DNA of 64,000 nt from Nocardia terrae (GCF_009760405.1 NZ_WRPP01000014.1:62001-126000), one strand, 5' to 3'; counted from the first letter of the stretch, positions 40,825 through 49,915 are shown. Notes: generated by a model from the sequence alone, not told the origin. A program made the numbers and translations.

Positions 40825-42207
40825 GTGCACACTGGAGTGGTGAGTCAACGACCGGACGTACGGCCCAATCGGATTGCCGTGCTATCGGTACATACCTCAC
40901 CACTGGCCCAGCCCGGGACGGGCGACGCGGGCGGCATGAACGTCTACGTGCTGCAGACCGCCATCGAGCTGGCCCGCCGCGGCACCCAGGTCGAGATCTT
41001 CACCCGGGCCACCTCCTCCAATGATGAACCGCTGGTAGAAGCCGCGCCCGGCGTGCTGGTGCGGAACGTGGTCGCCGGACCCTTCGAGGGCCTCGACAAG
41101 GGCGACCTGCCCACTCAGCTGTGCCCCTTCGCCGCCGAGGTGCTGCGCACCGAGGCCCGGCATCCGGTCGGTCACTACGACCTCATCCACTCCCACTACT
41201 GGCTCTCCGGTCAGGTCGGCTGGCTGGCCCGCGACCGCTGGCGGGTGCCCATGGTGCACACCGCGCACACGCTGGCCGCCGTCAAGAACGCCTACCTCGC
41301 CGAGGGCGACTGTCCCGAACCCGCGGTGCGCGAGATCGGTGAGAAGCAGATCGTCGCCGAGGCCGACCGCCTGGTCGCCAATACCGCCGACGAGGCCCGG
41401 CAACTGGTCGAGCTGTACGGCGCGAACCCCGACCACATCGATGTGGCGCTGCCGGGCGCGGATCTGACCCGCTACCAGCCCGGCGACAAGCTCGCCGCCC
41501 GCATCGAACTCGGTCTGCCCGTGCACGAGCGGATCGTCGCCTTCGTGGGCCGCATCCAGCCCCTGAAGGCCCCCGACGTGCTGGTCCGCGCGGCCGCCAA
41601 GGTACTGGCCGACGAGGCCGCGCTGCCGCAGCCGCCGGAACGCCCGCTGCGCGTGGTGATCGTCGGCGGGCCGTCCGGCAGCGGTCTGAAGAAGCCCGAA
41701 GCGCTGATCGAACTCGCTGCTGCCCTCGGCATTTCGGATCGGGTCACCTTCCTGCCGCCGCAGCCCGCGCATCGGCTGGTGCAGGTCTATCGCGCCGCCG
41801 ACCTGGTGGCCGTGCCCAGCTACAACGAATCCTTCGGCCTGGTCGCCATCGAGGCCCAGGCCAGCGGCACCCCGGTGCTGGCCGCCGATGTGGGCGGGCT
41901 GAGCACCGCCGTCCACGACGGCGTCTCCGGCCTGCTGGTCCCCGGTCACCGGACCGACGAATGGGCCGCCGCCCTGCACTCGCTGTTCGACGATCCGGGC
42001 CGGCTCGAGGCCATGGGCCGGGCCGCGGTCGGCCATGCCGCCAACTTCTCCTGGGCGCACACCGCCGACGCGCTGCTGGACAGCTACGCCGCGGCGCTCG
42101 CCCAGTCGCCGATCGTGCGGCCGCGCGGCGGTAACCTGCACACCGACAGCAATCACGCCAGATCGCTGGCGCTATGGCGGCGTCGGACGGGAGCAGTACG
42201 CAGATGA
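40825..42207 (+). CDS. mshA: D-inositol-3-phosphate glycosyltransferase (mycothiol synthesis)
   Basis: About 460 residues, GT4/GT-B fold. N-terminal HTSPLAQPGTGDAGGMNVYVLQ (in parts HTSPLAQPGTGDAGG) and later GRIQPLKAPDVL and NESFGLVAIEAQ blocks match MshA closely. It makes GlcNAc-inositol phosphate from UDP-GlcNAc and inositol 1-phosphate, the first step of mycothiol synthesis. Start GTG 40825, or GTG 40840 with GGAG close upstream. A GGTAAC/GTTACC inverted repeat (40794-40799 / 40813-40818) lies just before. Overlaps the YbjN gene by ATGA. Confidence 0.95.
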   Translation: MHTGVVSQRPDVRPNRIAVLSVHTSPLAQPGTGDAGGMNVYVLQTAIELARRGTQVEIFTRATSSNDEPLVEAAPGVLVRNVVAGPFEGLDKGDLPTQLCPFAAEVLRTEARHPVGHYDLIHSHYWLSGQVGWLARDRWRVPMVHTAHTLAAVKNAYLAEGDCPEPAVREIGEKQIVAEADRLVANTADEARQLVELYGANPDHIDVALPGADLTRYQPGDKLAARIELGLPVHERIVAFVGRIQPLKAPDVLVRAAAKVLADEAALPQPPERPLRVVIVGGPSGSGLKKPEALIELAAALGISDRVTFLPPQPAHRLVQVYRAADLVAVPSYNESFGLVAIEAQASGTPVLAADVGGLSTAVHDGVSGLLVPGHRTDEWAAALHSLFDDPGRLEAMGRAAVGHAANFSWAHTADALLDSYAAALAQSPIVRPRGGNLHTDSNHARSLALWRRRTGAVRR

Positions 42208-42773
42208 GCGAGGTCGAGCGCGCGGACGACTGGACGCCGAGACCCCACGCCAGCACCGGTGGCCTGAACGACGAAACCGCCCGCGCCACCGCGCAACTCA
42301 TCGACGAGACGCTGCGCGAACGCGAGATCGAATACACCCGCGACGCCCCCGACCTGTTCGTGGTCGTCCTGCCCGGCGAGCGCAAGCTCAAGACCGTCAT
42401 CGGCGTCAGCGTCGGCAAGCACGGCGTGCGCATGGAGTCCTTCGTCTGCCGCAAGCCCGACGAGAACTTCGAGGGCGTCTACAGGTTCCTGCTCCGCCGC
42501 AACCGCCGCCTCTACGGCGTGGCCTACACCATCGACCGCGTCGGCGACATCTACCTCGTCGGCCGCATGTCCAACGACCGCGTCACCCCCGACGAACTCG
42601 ACCGCTGGCTCGGCCAGATCCTCGAGGCCGTCGACGCCGACTTCAACACCCTGCTCGAGCTCGGCTTCGCCGAATCCATTCGCAAGGAATGGAAATGGCG
42701 CGTCTCCCGCGGCGAATCCCTGAAGAACCTGCGCGCCTTCGAACATCTCGTGGACGCGGCCGACAAAGAGTAA
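42204..42773 (+). CDS. YbjN domain protein (Rv0487-like)
   Basis: 189 residues. YbjN/CesT-like alpha-beta fold, with the GERKLKTVIGVSVGKHGVRME strands (quoted in parts GERKLKTVIG and GKHGVRME) and VGDIYLVGRM. Related domains act as chaperone-like adaptors; the specific role is unknown. ATG 42204 overlaps the mshA stop and was preferred over ATG 42174. Syntenic with Rv0487. Confidence 0.85.
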   Translation: MSEVERADDWTPRPHASTGGLNDETARATAQLIDETLREREIEYTRDAPDLFVVVLPGERKLKTVIGVSVGKHGVRMESFVCRKPDENFEGVYRFLLRRNRRLYGVAYTIDRVGDIYLVGRMSNDRVTPDELDRWLGQILEAVDADFNTLLELGFAESIRKEWKWRVSRGESLKNLRAFEHLVDAADKE

Positions 42774-42825
42774 ACGGCTGGCACAATCGGTCCGGGATTC
42801 CATCGACCGAAGGGACCGACCGGCC

Positions 42826-43713
42826 ATGACGGCTCTCGCACTGGATATCGGGGCTACGAAATTCGCGGCGGCATTGGTCGATTCGGCCGGGGCCGTGGGG
42901 GAGTCGAAGCGAGTTCAGGTACCTGAATCCGGCGTGTGGGACGCCTGTCGTGGCTTGCTGACCGAGGTAGCCGGGGAGGTGCGCGTGACCGCGGTGGGTA
43001 TCGGGTCGGCCGGGCCGGTCGATGTCACCACCGGCGTCTGCGGGCCGCTCAATATTCCGGAGTGGGCCGACGGGTTCCCGATCGTGGACTCGGTGCGGAA
43101 ATTGTTTCCGGAGGCGGAGATTCGGTTCGCCATCGACGGGGTCTGCCTGGTGCTGGCGGAGCAGCGGCTCGGTGCCGCTCGCGGGGCCGGGAACGTGCTG
43201 GCGTTGACCGTGTCCTCCGGGATCGGCGGCGGTGTCATCTCCGATGGGCGGGTTGTCATGGGGCGCACCGGGAATGGCGGGCATGTCGGCCATATCGTGG
43301 TGCCCGGTCAGGAAGAGCCCTGCGCCTGCGGTGGATTCGGGTGCGTGGAGGCCGTGGCGAGCGGCAAATCGTCGGTGCGCTGGGCTCGGCGGCAGGGATG
43401 GGCCGGGACGACCGGGGTGGAACTCGCGGCCGCCGCGCGGGCGGGGGAGCCGATCGCGGTGGCGGCGCTGGAGCGGGCGGGCAGCGCGATCGGCACGGCC
43501 GTCGCCTCGGCCGCCGCGCTGCTCGACACGGACCTGGTGGTCATTGGGGGCGGCTTCGCCCAATCCGGGGAACTGCTGTGGCGTCCGCTACGGGCGGCCG
43601 CGGCCGCGCACGCACGGCTGACCTTCCTGCGCGAACTGCGCGTCGTGCCGTCCGAATTGACCGATCAGGCCACGCTGCAGGGTGCCGCGATCCTCGCGGT
43701 CGAGCACCCATAA
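42826..43713 (+). CDS. ROK family sugar kinase-like protein
   Basis: 295 residues. Phosphate-1 motif LDIGATKFAAALVD (6-19), GIGSAGPVD, and the ROK zinc signature (GHIVV...CACGGFGCVEAVAS: His then Cys-x-Cys-x4-Cys) are present. The usual catalytic END/ND motif reads AID-G, keeping Asp, so catalysis is possible. ROK proteins phosphorylate glucose, GlcNAc, ManNAc and similar sugars, or act as regulators when an HTH is present; none is seen here. Sugar unknown. Confidence 0.85.
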   Translation: MTALALDIGATKFAAALVDSAGAVGESKRVQVPESGVWDACRGLLTEVAGEVRVTAVGIGSAGPVDVTTGVCGPLNIPEWADGFPIVDSVRKLFPEAEIRFAIDGVCLVLAEQRLGAARGAGNVLALTVSSGIGGGVISDGRVVMGRTGNGGHVGHIVVPGQEEPCACGGFGCVEAVASGKSSVRWARRQGWAGTTGVELAAAARAGEPIAVAALERAGSAIGTAVASAAALLDTDLVVIGGGFAQSGELLWRPLRAAAAAHARLTFLRELRVVPSELTDQATLQGAAILAVEHP

Positions 43714-43788
43714 CCCCAGCGTGCGGCCCGCGGAACCGGGTAATAGGGCCGGAGATGTGGGTATTTCCGCGCGTGGGAGGATGCATTC

Positions 43789-44526
43789 ATGACGTACACC
43801 CTCGTGCTGCTGCGCCACGGCGAGAGCGAATGGAATGCCCTGAACCTGTTCACCGGTTGGGTGGACGTTCGTCTCACCGACAAGGGTGTCGCCGAAGGCA
43901 AGCGTGCCGGCGAATTGCTGGCCGAGCACGGGATTCTGCCCGATATCGTCTACACCTCGTTGCTGCGCCGTGCCATCAGCACCGCCAACAATGCCCTCGA
44001 CGCCTGTGACCGGCACTGGATTCCGGTGGTCCGCGACTGGCGTCTGAACGAGCGCCACTACGGCGCCCTGCAGGGCAAGAACAAGGCGGAGATCAAGGAG
44101 CAGTACGGCAACGAGCAGTTCATGCTCTGGCGTCGCAGCTACGACACCCCGCCGCCGCCCATCGAGGCCGGCAGCGAGTACGCGCAGGACGGCGACCCGC
44201 GCTACGCGGGCATCGAGGTGCCGGCCACCGAATGCCTCAAGGACGTCGTCGCCCGCATGGTCCCCTACTGGGAGGACACCATCGCGACCGACGTGCGCGC
44301 CGGTAAGACCGTTCTCGTTGCCGCGCACGGCAATTCGCTGCGCGCGCTGGTGAAGCACCTGGAGAACATCTCCGACGAGGAGATCGCCGAGCTGAACATT
44401 CCCACCGGCATTCCGCTCAAGTACGAGCTGGACGAGAACCTGCGTCCCCTCGGCGCGGGCGTCTACCTGGACCCGGAGGCCGCCGCCGCCGGTGCCGCGG
44501 CCGTGGCCAACCAGGGTGGCAAATAA
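43789..44526 (+). CDS. gpmA: 2,3-bisphosphoglycerate-dependent phosphoglycerate mutase
   Basis: 245 residues. LLRHGESEWN with the phospho-acceptor His10, VYTSLLRRA and NERHYGALQG are the dPGM signatures; the second histidine is in AAHGNSLRALV. It interconverts 3- and 2-phosphoglycerate in glycolysis and gluconeogenesis. ATG 43789. Syntenic with Rv0489 (gpm1), lying upstream of senX3-regX3 in mycobacteria; here about 5 kb separate them. Confidence 0.96.
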   Translation: MTYTLVLLRHGESEWNALNLFTGWVDVRLTDKGVAEGKRAGELLAEHGILPDIVYTSLLRRAISTANNALDACDRHWIPVVRDWRLNERHYGALQGKNKAEIKEQYGNEQFMLWRRSYDTPPPPIEAGSEYAQDGDPRYAGIEVPATECLKDVVARMVPYWEDTIATDVRAGKTVLVAAHGNSLRALVKHLENISDEEIAELNIPTGIPLKYELDENLRPLGAGVYLDPEAAAAGAAAVANQGGK

Positions 44527-44527
44527 C

Positions 44528-44569
44528 AACTCTCGTGGTTCTCAGGGCTTCGCTCTGAAAGCCTCGAAA
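44528..44569. repeat. REP-like intergenic repeat, copy 3 (reverse, degenerate)
   Basis: AACTCTCGTGG-TTCTCAGGGCTTCG...CTGAAAGCCTC resembles the other copies read on the opposite strand; begins 2 nt after the gpmA stop. Confidence 0.45.
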
Positions 44570-44570
44570 T

Positions 44571-44612
44571 AATGCCCCGCCCAATGAGATTGGGCGGGGC
44601 ATTATTTGCTTC
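44571..44612 (+). terminator. Rho-independent terminator after gpmA
   Basis: Perfect 15-bp stem AATGCCCCGCCCAAT with a GAG loop, then ATTTGCTTCT. Confidence 0.82.
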
Positions 44613-44703
44613 TCGTTTCGATGTGATACACATCTCACTACGCGACCGTAGGGTATTCCGAAGTCCCGCAATCGAATTTGCCGATATGTTGCCCGTTTAA
44701 TCC

Positions 44704-44716
44704 GGTAACTGTTACC
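44704..44716. promoter_or_regulatory. Palindrome GGTAAC-T-GTTACC upstream of the S15 hydrolase
   Basis: Perfect 6-bp arms, 1-nt centre, 74 nt before the start codon in an AT-richer region. The same half-sites appear 13 nt apart before mshA. Confidence 0.4.
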
Positions 44717-44789
44717 TAGGGTTTGCAACTTACTTTCGAGTAGATATGCTCTGGGCGTTCGACCATTTGCGAGAGGTAGATCACGTTCG

Positions 44790-46838
44790 ATGAAGCACGC
44801 GCTACGGGCCACGGTGTTAGCCGCCTCGGCCGCTCTGCTCCTGCCTTTGACCGGCGTCACAGCCGATGCCGACACCCCCACCGGACCTGACGGTGGCGCC
44901 GCGGGAGCCGCTTGGACCGCCACCGAGGATGGGCCGCAGCAGTATCCGAACGTCGCCATCGACTGGGACGTCCCGATCACCATGAGTGACGGCACCGTCC
45001 TCAAGGCCAACGTCTACCACCCGGCCGACGCCGCGGGCCATCCCATCGACACCCCGACGCCGACCATCGTGAACATGACGCCCTACACCAAGCTGGTGTC
45101 GAACGTCGCCGACAGCGCCTTCGCCATCCCGGGACTGGGCGACGCGCTGCTCAACGTCTTCCGCAACATCCGCCTCGACGGCACCCCCATCACCGGCTTC
45201 GGTGAACTGCTGAACGCGGCGGGCAACGGCGAACTCCGCAACTTCTCCGTCGACCGCCAGCTCATCAAGTCCGGCTACACGCAGGTCGTCGTGGACGTGC
45301 GCGGCACCGGCTTCTCGCAGGGCGAATGGGACATGCTGCGCGGCCGCGAACAGCAGGACACCGTCGAGGTCATCGACTGGGCATCCAAGCAGGGCTTCAG
45401 CAACGGCCGCGTCGGCATGAACGGCCTGTCCTACAGCGCCATCAACCAGGTGCAGGCCGCCGAGAAGCAGCCGCCCGCGCTGAAGGCCATCTTCCCCATC
45501 GTGCCCGGCAGCGACCTCATCGACGACGTGCTCGCGCCCGGCGGCGGCTTCGGCTTCAACTTCATCCCGCTGTGGCTGAGCGCCATCAACGGCCTCAAAT
45601 GGGTGCCGGACCTGGCCTCGATCGCCAACGGCACCTTCGATTTCAAGTGGCTGCAGGATCGCGCCAACGATCCCTTCGGCTACCTCGACGTGCTCATGTC
45701 GGCCTACACCAGCACGAACCTGAACACCATCGACCCGCGCGTGAAGGACATGCTCAACGGCCTGACCCAGGAGCGTCAGGACTGGCTGGGTGATCCGACC
45801 AGGATCCAGGTCCCGACCTTCGTGACCGGCGGCTGGCACGACCTGTTCACCTATTCGGAATCCAAGATCTACAACCAGATTCCGCTGCCCCCGGGCCAGA
45901 AGCAGCTGCTCATGGGCAACACCTACCACGTCACCTCGGGCGCGGACGTCAACCGCGTGGGCGCACCGCCGCGCCTGGACGTGCTGCAGCGCGCCTGGTT
46001 CGACAAGTGGCTCAAGGGCATCGACAACGGCATCGACCAGTACGGTCCGGTGACCCTCAAGACGCAGGGCGGCGGCTGGAACACCCAGGGCGGATTCGGC
46101 CCCACCGCACCGGCTTCCGAGGCCGCGGACTACCGGCGCATGTACCTGTCGTCGCAGCCGTCCGGCACCGCGAACAGCGTCCACGACGGCTCGCTCACCG
46201 CGGCCGCCAACGGCGACACCGATCGGCTCACCATCGCGCCCGGTCTGTCCACCCTCTGCTCCAATGACGCGGCCCAGGCCACCATCGGCGTGGTGAACCT
46301 GATCGACGCCTGCTCCAAGGACTCTCGCATCGCCGAGACCAACGCGCTCACCTTCACCAGTGCGCCGGTCGCGGACACCACGACCATCTCGGGCCCGATC
46401 GCGGTGCACCTCAACACCGTTCAGGACGCCGCCGACGGCTACTGGACCGCCACCGTCAACGATGTCGCCCCCGACGGCACCTCCACCGTCCTGACCTCGG
46501 GCGAGCTGATGGCCTCGCTGCGTCAGGTCGACGAGGCCCGCAGCAGCCGCTCGGCCAACGGCGACTACACCGACCCGCGCGCCTTCACCTCCCTGGACAA
46601 GCGCCAGGAGACCGTCCCCGGCGAGGCCACCACCCTCGACATCGCCCTCGGCGGCACCCAGGCCGTCCTGCAGCCCGGCCACCGCCTGCGCGTGGACGTC
46701 TTCGCGGGCAACTTCCCCAAGGGCCTGCCGATCCTGCCCATGCTCATCGACACCGGTCTGCAGCCCGAGCATCTCCAGCTCGACCCCGACCGCCCGAGCT
46801 TCGTGAACATCCCGGTCCGCGGCAATACCGGTTGGTGA
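44790..46838 (+). CDS. Secreted X-Pro dipeptidyl-peptidase/CocE family (S15) hydrolase
   Basis: 682 residues with a signal peptide (about 1-27, cleavage near ADA-DT). The alpha/beta-hydrolase domain has the nucleophile elbow NGLSYSA with Ser214, and RGTGFSQGEWDM as in S15/CocE; a C-terminal beta (PepX_C-like) domain follows from about 430. Exported acyl- or peptide hydrolase; the exact substrate cannot be read. ATG 44790 follows GAGAGG. It ends in a strong terminator and stands alone. Confidence 0.88.
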   Translation: MKHALRATVLAASAALLLPLTGVTADADTPTGPDGGAAGAAWTATEDGPQQYPNVAIDWDVPITMSDGTVLKANVYHPADAAGHPIDTPTPTIVNMTPYTKLVSNVADSAFAIPGLGDALLNVFRNIRLDGTPITGFGELLNAAGNGELRNFSVDRQLIKSGYTQVVVDVRGTGFSQGEWDMLRGREQQDTVEVIDWASKQGFSNGRVGMNGLSYSAINQVQAAEKQPPALKAIFPIVPGSDLIDDVLAPGGGFGFNFIPLWLSAINGLKWVPDLASIANGTFDFKWLQDRANDPFGYLDVLMSAYTSTNLNTIDPRVKDMLNGLTQERQDWLGDPTRIQVPTFVTGGWHDLFTYSESKIYNQIPLPPGQKQLLMGNTYHVTSGADVNRVGAPPRLDVLQRAWFDKWLKGIDNGIDQYGPVTLKTQGGGWNTQGGFGPTAPASEAADYRRMYLSSQPSGTANSVHDGSLTAAANGDTDRLTIAPGLSTLCSNDAAQATIGVVNLIDACSKDSRIAETNALTFTSAPVADTTTISGPIAVHLNTVQDAADGYWTATVNDVAPDGTSTVLTSGELMASLRQVDEARSSRSANGDYTDPRAFTSLDKRQETVPGEATTLDIALGGTQAVLQPGHRLRVDVFAGNFPKGLPILPMLIDTGLQPEHLQLDPDRPSFVNIPVRGNTGW

Positions 46839-46861
46839 TTCCGCTCCTCCGGGAGTGAATT

Positions 46862-46908
46862 CCCCGGATGCGCACAACGGCGTGCGCATCCGGGGTTTTC
46901 GCTTTTTC
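46862..46908 (+). terminator. Rho-independent terminator after the S15 hydrolase
   Basis: 14-bp stem CCCCGGATGCGCAC / GTGCGCATCCGGGG, 6-nt loop, then TTTTCGCTTTTT. Confidence 0.86.
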
Positions 46909-47941
46909 AGGCGGGCTCGCCGACCAGCACGACTTTGCCTGTGACGGTGCCGGATTCGGCGAGGGTGAGCGCCCGCGCCGCCTCCCGCAACGGGATTCGG
47001 GCCGCGATCTGCGGATTCAGCACGCCGCGTTCGGCGAGGTCGAACACCGCGGTCAGATCGGCCGCCAGCCGAGCCTGGAACCGGGCGAGCCGACGGCGTC
47101 CGGCCCAGATGTTGTAGAAGGACGCGTTCCGCTTGTTGGGCAGCGCATTCCACCACAGCAGCCGCGCGAACAGCTTCAGCACCGGCAGCCGGGAATTGCC
47201 CTGCTCGTTCTTGGTGGCCGCGCTGCCGTAGGAGACCAGGGTGCCGCCCGGCGCGAGCAGACCGAACGAGTCCACGATGCCGGGACCGCCGACATGATCG
47301 AAGACGGCGTCCACCCCGCCCGGTGCGAGCGCCCGCACCTGGGCCACCACATCCCCGCGATAGTCCACCGGCTCCGCGCCGAGCGCGGCCACCGCGTCCG
47401 CGTTGCGCGCCGACGCCGTCCCGATCACCCGGATGCCCGCCGCGCGCGCCAGCTGCACCAGCGTCGAGCCGACGCCGCCGTTCGCCCCGTGCACCAGAAT
47501 GGTCTGTCCGGCACGGGCGTTCGCCTTCCGGTACAGCATCTGCCAGGCGGTGATGCCGTTGACGACGAAGGTCTCCGCGGCCTCCGCGGACAGCCCGTCC
47601 GGCACCGGCACCAGATCACCCGCGGGCACGGTGAGGTGACTGCTCCAGCCGCCGATCTTGGTCAGCGCCGCCACCCGGCGGCCGACCAGCGCCGGATCGA
47701 CCCCGGGTCCGACCTCGACCACGGTGCCGACGATGTCGTAGCCGGGCACGAACGGGAATGCGGGCTGGTCGTAGTACTTGCCGCGACGCATCTGCTGTTC
47801 CGCGAAGGACACCCCGGTCGCCTCCATGCGCAGCAGCGCCCGACCCGCCGCGGGTGCGGGCAATTCGCGGGTGGTGACGGTCAGGCCCTCGGGCTCGACC
47901 TGCCCCGGCAGCACGATTTCGGTGGTGATGATGTTCGACAT
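46907..47941 (-). CDS. Zinc-independent MDR-family oxidoreductase (quinone oxidoreductase-like)
   Basis: 344 residues. N-terminal GroES-like domain with GYDIVGTVVEVGPGV, Rossmann motif VHGANGGVGSTLVQLA (about 148-163). The zinc-ligand cysteines of true ADHs are absent, placing it with NADPH:quinone oxidoreductase/enoyl-reductase relatives. ATG 47941. A TetR operator-like site lies 19 nt upstream and the TetR gene follows on the same strand beyond a 80-nt gap, so it is probably the regulated gene. Confidence 0.86.
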   Translation of the reverse strand: MSNIITTEIVLPGQVEPEGLTVTTRELPAPAAGRALLRMEATGVSFAEQQMRRGKYYDQPAFPFVPGYDIVGTVVEVGPGVDPALVGRRVAALTKIGGWSSHLTVPAGDLVPVPDGLSAEAAETFVVNGITAWQMLYRKANARAGQTILVHGANGGVGSTLVQLARAAGIRVIGTASARNADAVAALGAEPVDYRGDVVAQVRALAPGGVDAVFDHVGGPGIVDSFGLLAPGGTLVSYGSAATKNEQGNSRLPVLKLFARLLWWNALPNKRNASFYNIWAGRRRLARFQARLAADLTAVFDLAERGVLNPQIAARIPLREAARALTLAESGTVTGKVVLVGEPA

Positions 47942-47959
47942 CGGTCGACCCCTTCAAGG

Positions 47960-47980
47960 TGTGTGACTGGTCAATCACTC
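47960..47980. promoter_or_regulatory. TetR operator-like site upstream of the MDR gene
   Basis: TGTGTGACTGGTCAATCACTC matches the site before the TetR gene (48587-48607) at 17 of 21 positions, sharing GTGACTG and CACTC. Confidence 0.58.
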
Positions 47981-48021
47981 TCAGGTTGAAAGAAACGCCC
48001 TCGTCGGAGGGTGCGTAAAGC

Positions 48022-48585
48022 TCAGTTGTAGTGGCGGATTCCCGCCGTCAGCGCGGCGGCCCAGGGGCCCTCCGCGGCATCCAGGCCGAGCGTGGTGATG
48101 AGGTGGCACAGCTGTCCGTAGGCCATGAAGTGCTGCACCTGTTCGCCCGTTGCGCCGGAACGGGTTTCGGCGAACTCGGTGATGCGCCGCAGTCCGCGCC
48201 GATACGCCGCGGCGATATCGGGCACGTCGGCCGCGGACAGGGCGTGCACCTGCAGCATGAGCAGGCTCTTGTCCGCGATCAATTCGGCGTAGGCGCCGCC
48301 CATTTCGTGCAGCACCTGTTCCGGGGTGCCGCCCTCGACGCGGGCGGCGCCGGTGGCCAGCGATTCCTCGACTCGCTCGAAGCACCGATCCAGCGCGGCG
48401 ACGAACAACTCGATCTTGCTGGGGAACAGCTTGAACACGTATGCGGGGGAGATTCCAGCCGTCGCCGCGACGGTATTGATCGGCGTCCCATGGAACCCGG
48501 TCTTGGCGAATTCCGTGATGGCGGCGTCCAATACGGCTTCGCGCCGAACATCCGAAGTCGAGAGTGCGATCCCGCGTCTGCTCAT
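48022..48585 (-). CDS. TetR family transcriptional regulator
   Basis: 187 residues. Helix-turn-helix INTVAATAGISPAYVFKLFPS (about 36-56), then a helical effector domain. It starts at ATG 48585, directly after a dyad with 7-bp arms GTGAGTG/CACTCAC (48586-48605). A second copy of this site lies before the downstream MDR gene, so the regulator likely represses both itself and that oxidoreductase. Effector unknown. Confidence 0.87.
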   Translation of the reverse strand: MSRRGIALSTSDVRREAVLDAAITEFAKTGFHGTPINTVAATAGISPAYVFKLFPSKIELFVAALDRCFERVEESLATGAARVEGGTPEQVLHEMGGAYAELIADKSLLMLQVHALSAADVPDIAAAYRRGLRRITEFAETRSGATGEQVQHFMAYGQLCHLITTLGLDAAEGPWAAALTAGIRHYN

Positions 48586-48607
48586 GTGAGTGACTGTACA
48601 CTCACTC
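48586..48607. promoter_or_regulatory. TetR operator-like dyad upstream of the TetR gene
   Basis: GTGAGTG-ACTGTA-CACTCAC (perfect 7-bp arms) ending one base before the ATG. Partner of the site at 47960-47980. Confidence 0.6.
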
Positions 48608-48629
48608 TCGGCGGCCGGGCAACCCCGAC

Positions 48630-49274
48630 CTACTCGTCCTCGACCGCGAAGGCGGCTTCCAAGGGCGGGAACACGGCCCGGGCATCATGACCCGCGAACC
48701 AGAGGCCGACCACGAAAGCCGAAGTGGCTTCGAGGTATCGGGCCCGGCTCAGCCCGCCCGCGTGAACCGGGCGCAGCTTCAGATCCTCGGCCAGCCCCGC
48801 GACCGTCGCGACCGCGTCCGCGTCATCGCCGCACACGGGCACGGTCAGCGGGCGGCCTTCGAAGACCCGGTCCGATCCCGCCCACACCTCGGCCGCCAGC
48901 AGATTGAACGCCTTCACCACCCGCGCGCCCGGTGCGGTCGCCGCGATTCGCTCGGCCACAGCGGGTTCGGAGAGGGCGAACCCGCCCACGTCGGGAGTGA
49001 AGGCATTGGTGCAGTCGATGAGGGTTCGGCCCGAGTAGATCTCGGGATCCTCCCGCAAGACGTCGTCGAGCGCCGACACCGGCAGGGCGAGCAAGGTCGC
49101 CTCTCCGAATCGCGCCGCCTCGCCGACGGTGACCGCCCGCGCGCCGTGCCCGATGGCCTCAGCCGCCGCGGCGGCGGAAGTCCGCGCCCCGACGACGATC
49201 TCGTGTCCGGCCGCGGCCCAGCCGCCGCCGAGCGCCCGCGCCATCGCGCCGGCTCCGATGATTCCGATTCGCAT
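48630..49274 (-). CDS. NADPH-dependent F420 reductase-like / NADP oxidoreductase
   Basis: 214 residues. N-terminal Rossmann motif GIIGAGAMARALGGG (4-18) with VVGARTS fits NADP binding; the rest (DCTNAFTPD, VKAFNLLAAEVW) follows the F420-dependent NADP reductase family. It would exchange hydride between NADP and a deazaflavin or other acceptor; F420 use is inferred. ATG 49274 follows AGAGGAG. Divergent from an HxlR regulator. Confidence 0.82.
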   Translation of the reverse strand: MRIGIIGAGAMARALGGGWAAAGHEIVVGARTSAAAAAEAIGHGARAVTVGEAARFGEATLLALPVSALDDVLREDPEIYSGRTLIDCTNAFTPDVGGFALSEPAVAERIAATAPGARVVKAFNLLAAEVWAGSDRVFEGRPLTVPVCGDDADAVATVAGLAEDLKLRPVHAGGLSRARYLEATSAFVVGLWFAGHDARAVFPPLEAAFAVEDE

Positions 49275-49324
49275 CTCAACTCCTCTAGGTCTGGCTTGCG
49301 AATCCGACGCTAGGAATTCCGATA

Positions 49325-49340
49325 CGCACCCGCGGGTGCG
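49325..49340. promoter_or_regulatory. 16-bp palindrome CGCACCCGCGGGTGCG
   Basis: Perfect dyad in the 90-nt gap between the divergent reductase (start 49274) and HxlR gene (start 49365), 24 nt before the latter. Confidence 0.52.
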
Positions 49341-49364
49341 CTTCGCGGCTGGCAGGCTGTATTC

Positions 49365-49751
49365 ATGACGGCCGAGATCATCGAACCGGTGGAATTCGCG
49401 GAGTACGGCGGGCTCGAATCCGATTGCCCCGCGCGGCTGGCCGTGGACATCTTCGGCAACTCCTGGCTGAGTGTGATCGTTTACACACTCCGCGACGGTC
49501 CGATGCGACCGGTGGAGTTGCGGCGGGCGATCGGTGGGATCAGTCAGAAGATGCTCACCCAGACCCTGCGCCGGATGGAACAGATGGGATTGCTGGAACG
49601 TCGCCGCTACGCGGAAGCGCCTCCGCGCGTGGAGTATTCGCTGACCTCGGCGGGCGTCGATCTGCTGAATCCGATCTTCGCGCTGGGCGAGTGGGCGGAC
49701 CGTCACGGGGACACCGTGCGCACCGCCCTCTACGGCGATCCCGAGGATTGA
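49365..49751 (+). CDS. HxlR family winged-helix regulator
   Basis: 128 residues, a single HxlR domain: CPARLAVDIFGNSWLSVI (Cys near the N-terminus, residue 21), recognition helix ISQKMLTQTLRRM, and wing RVEYSLTSAG. Cys21 could make it thiol-responsive, as in some family members. It is divergent from the F420/NADP reductase-like gene, its probable target. ATG 49365. Confidence 0.88.
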   Translation: MTAEIIEPVEFAEYGGLESDCPARLAVDIFGNSWLSVIVYTLRDGPMRPVELRRAIGGISQKMLTQTLRRMEQMGLLERRRYAEAPPRVEYSLTSAGVDLLNPIFALGEWADRHGDTVRTALYGDPED

Positions 49752-49915
49752 ACCGCCTCGCGAAAGTGGTTGCCACAAGGGCGCTCACCAGCCACGACAC
49801 GCAGACCGAACATTGCGTAAACGCACGGCTAACGAGGATGGAAGTGCCCATGACCTGCGCGAAACTTCCAGCACCCGGGGTTTGACCCCGCGTCGGCGAC
49901 CGTACGATTCAAAGT

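Noticed and set aside
49752..49915. RegX3 binding direct repeats before senX3
   Set aside because: A GCTCACC-like half was seen, but no second half at the expected spacing, so no site is claimed.
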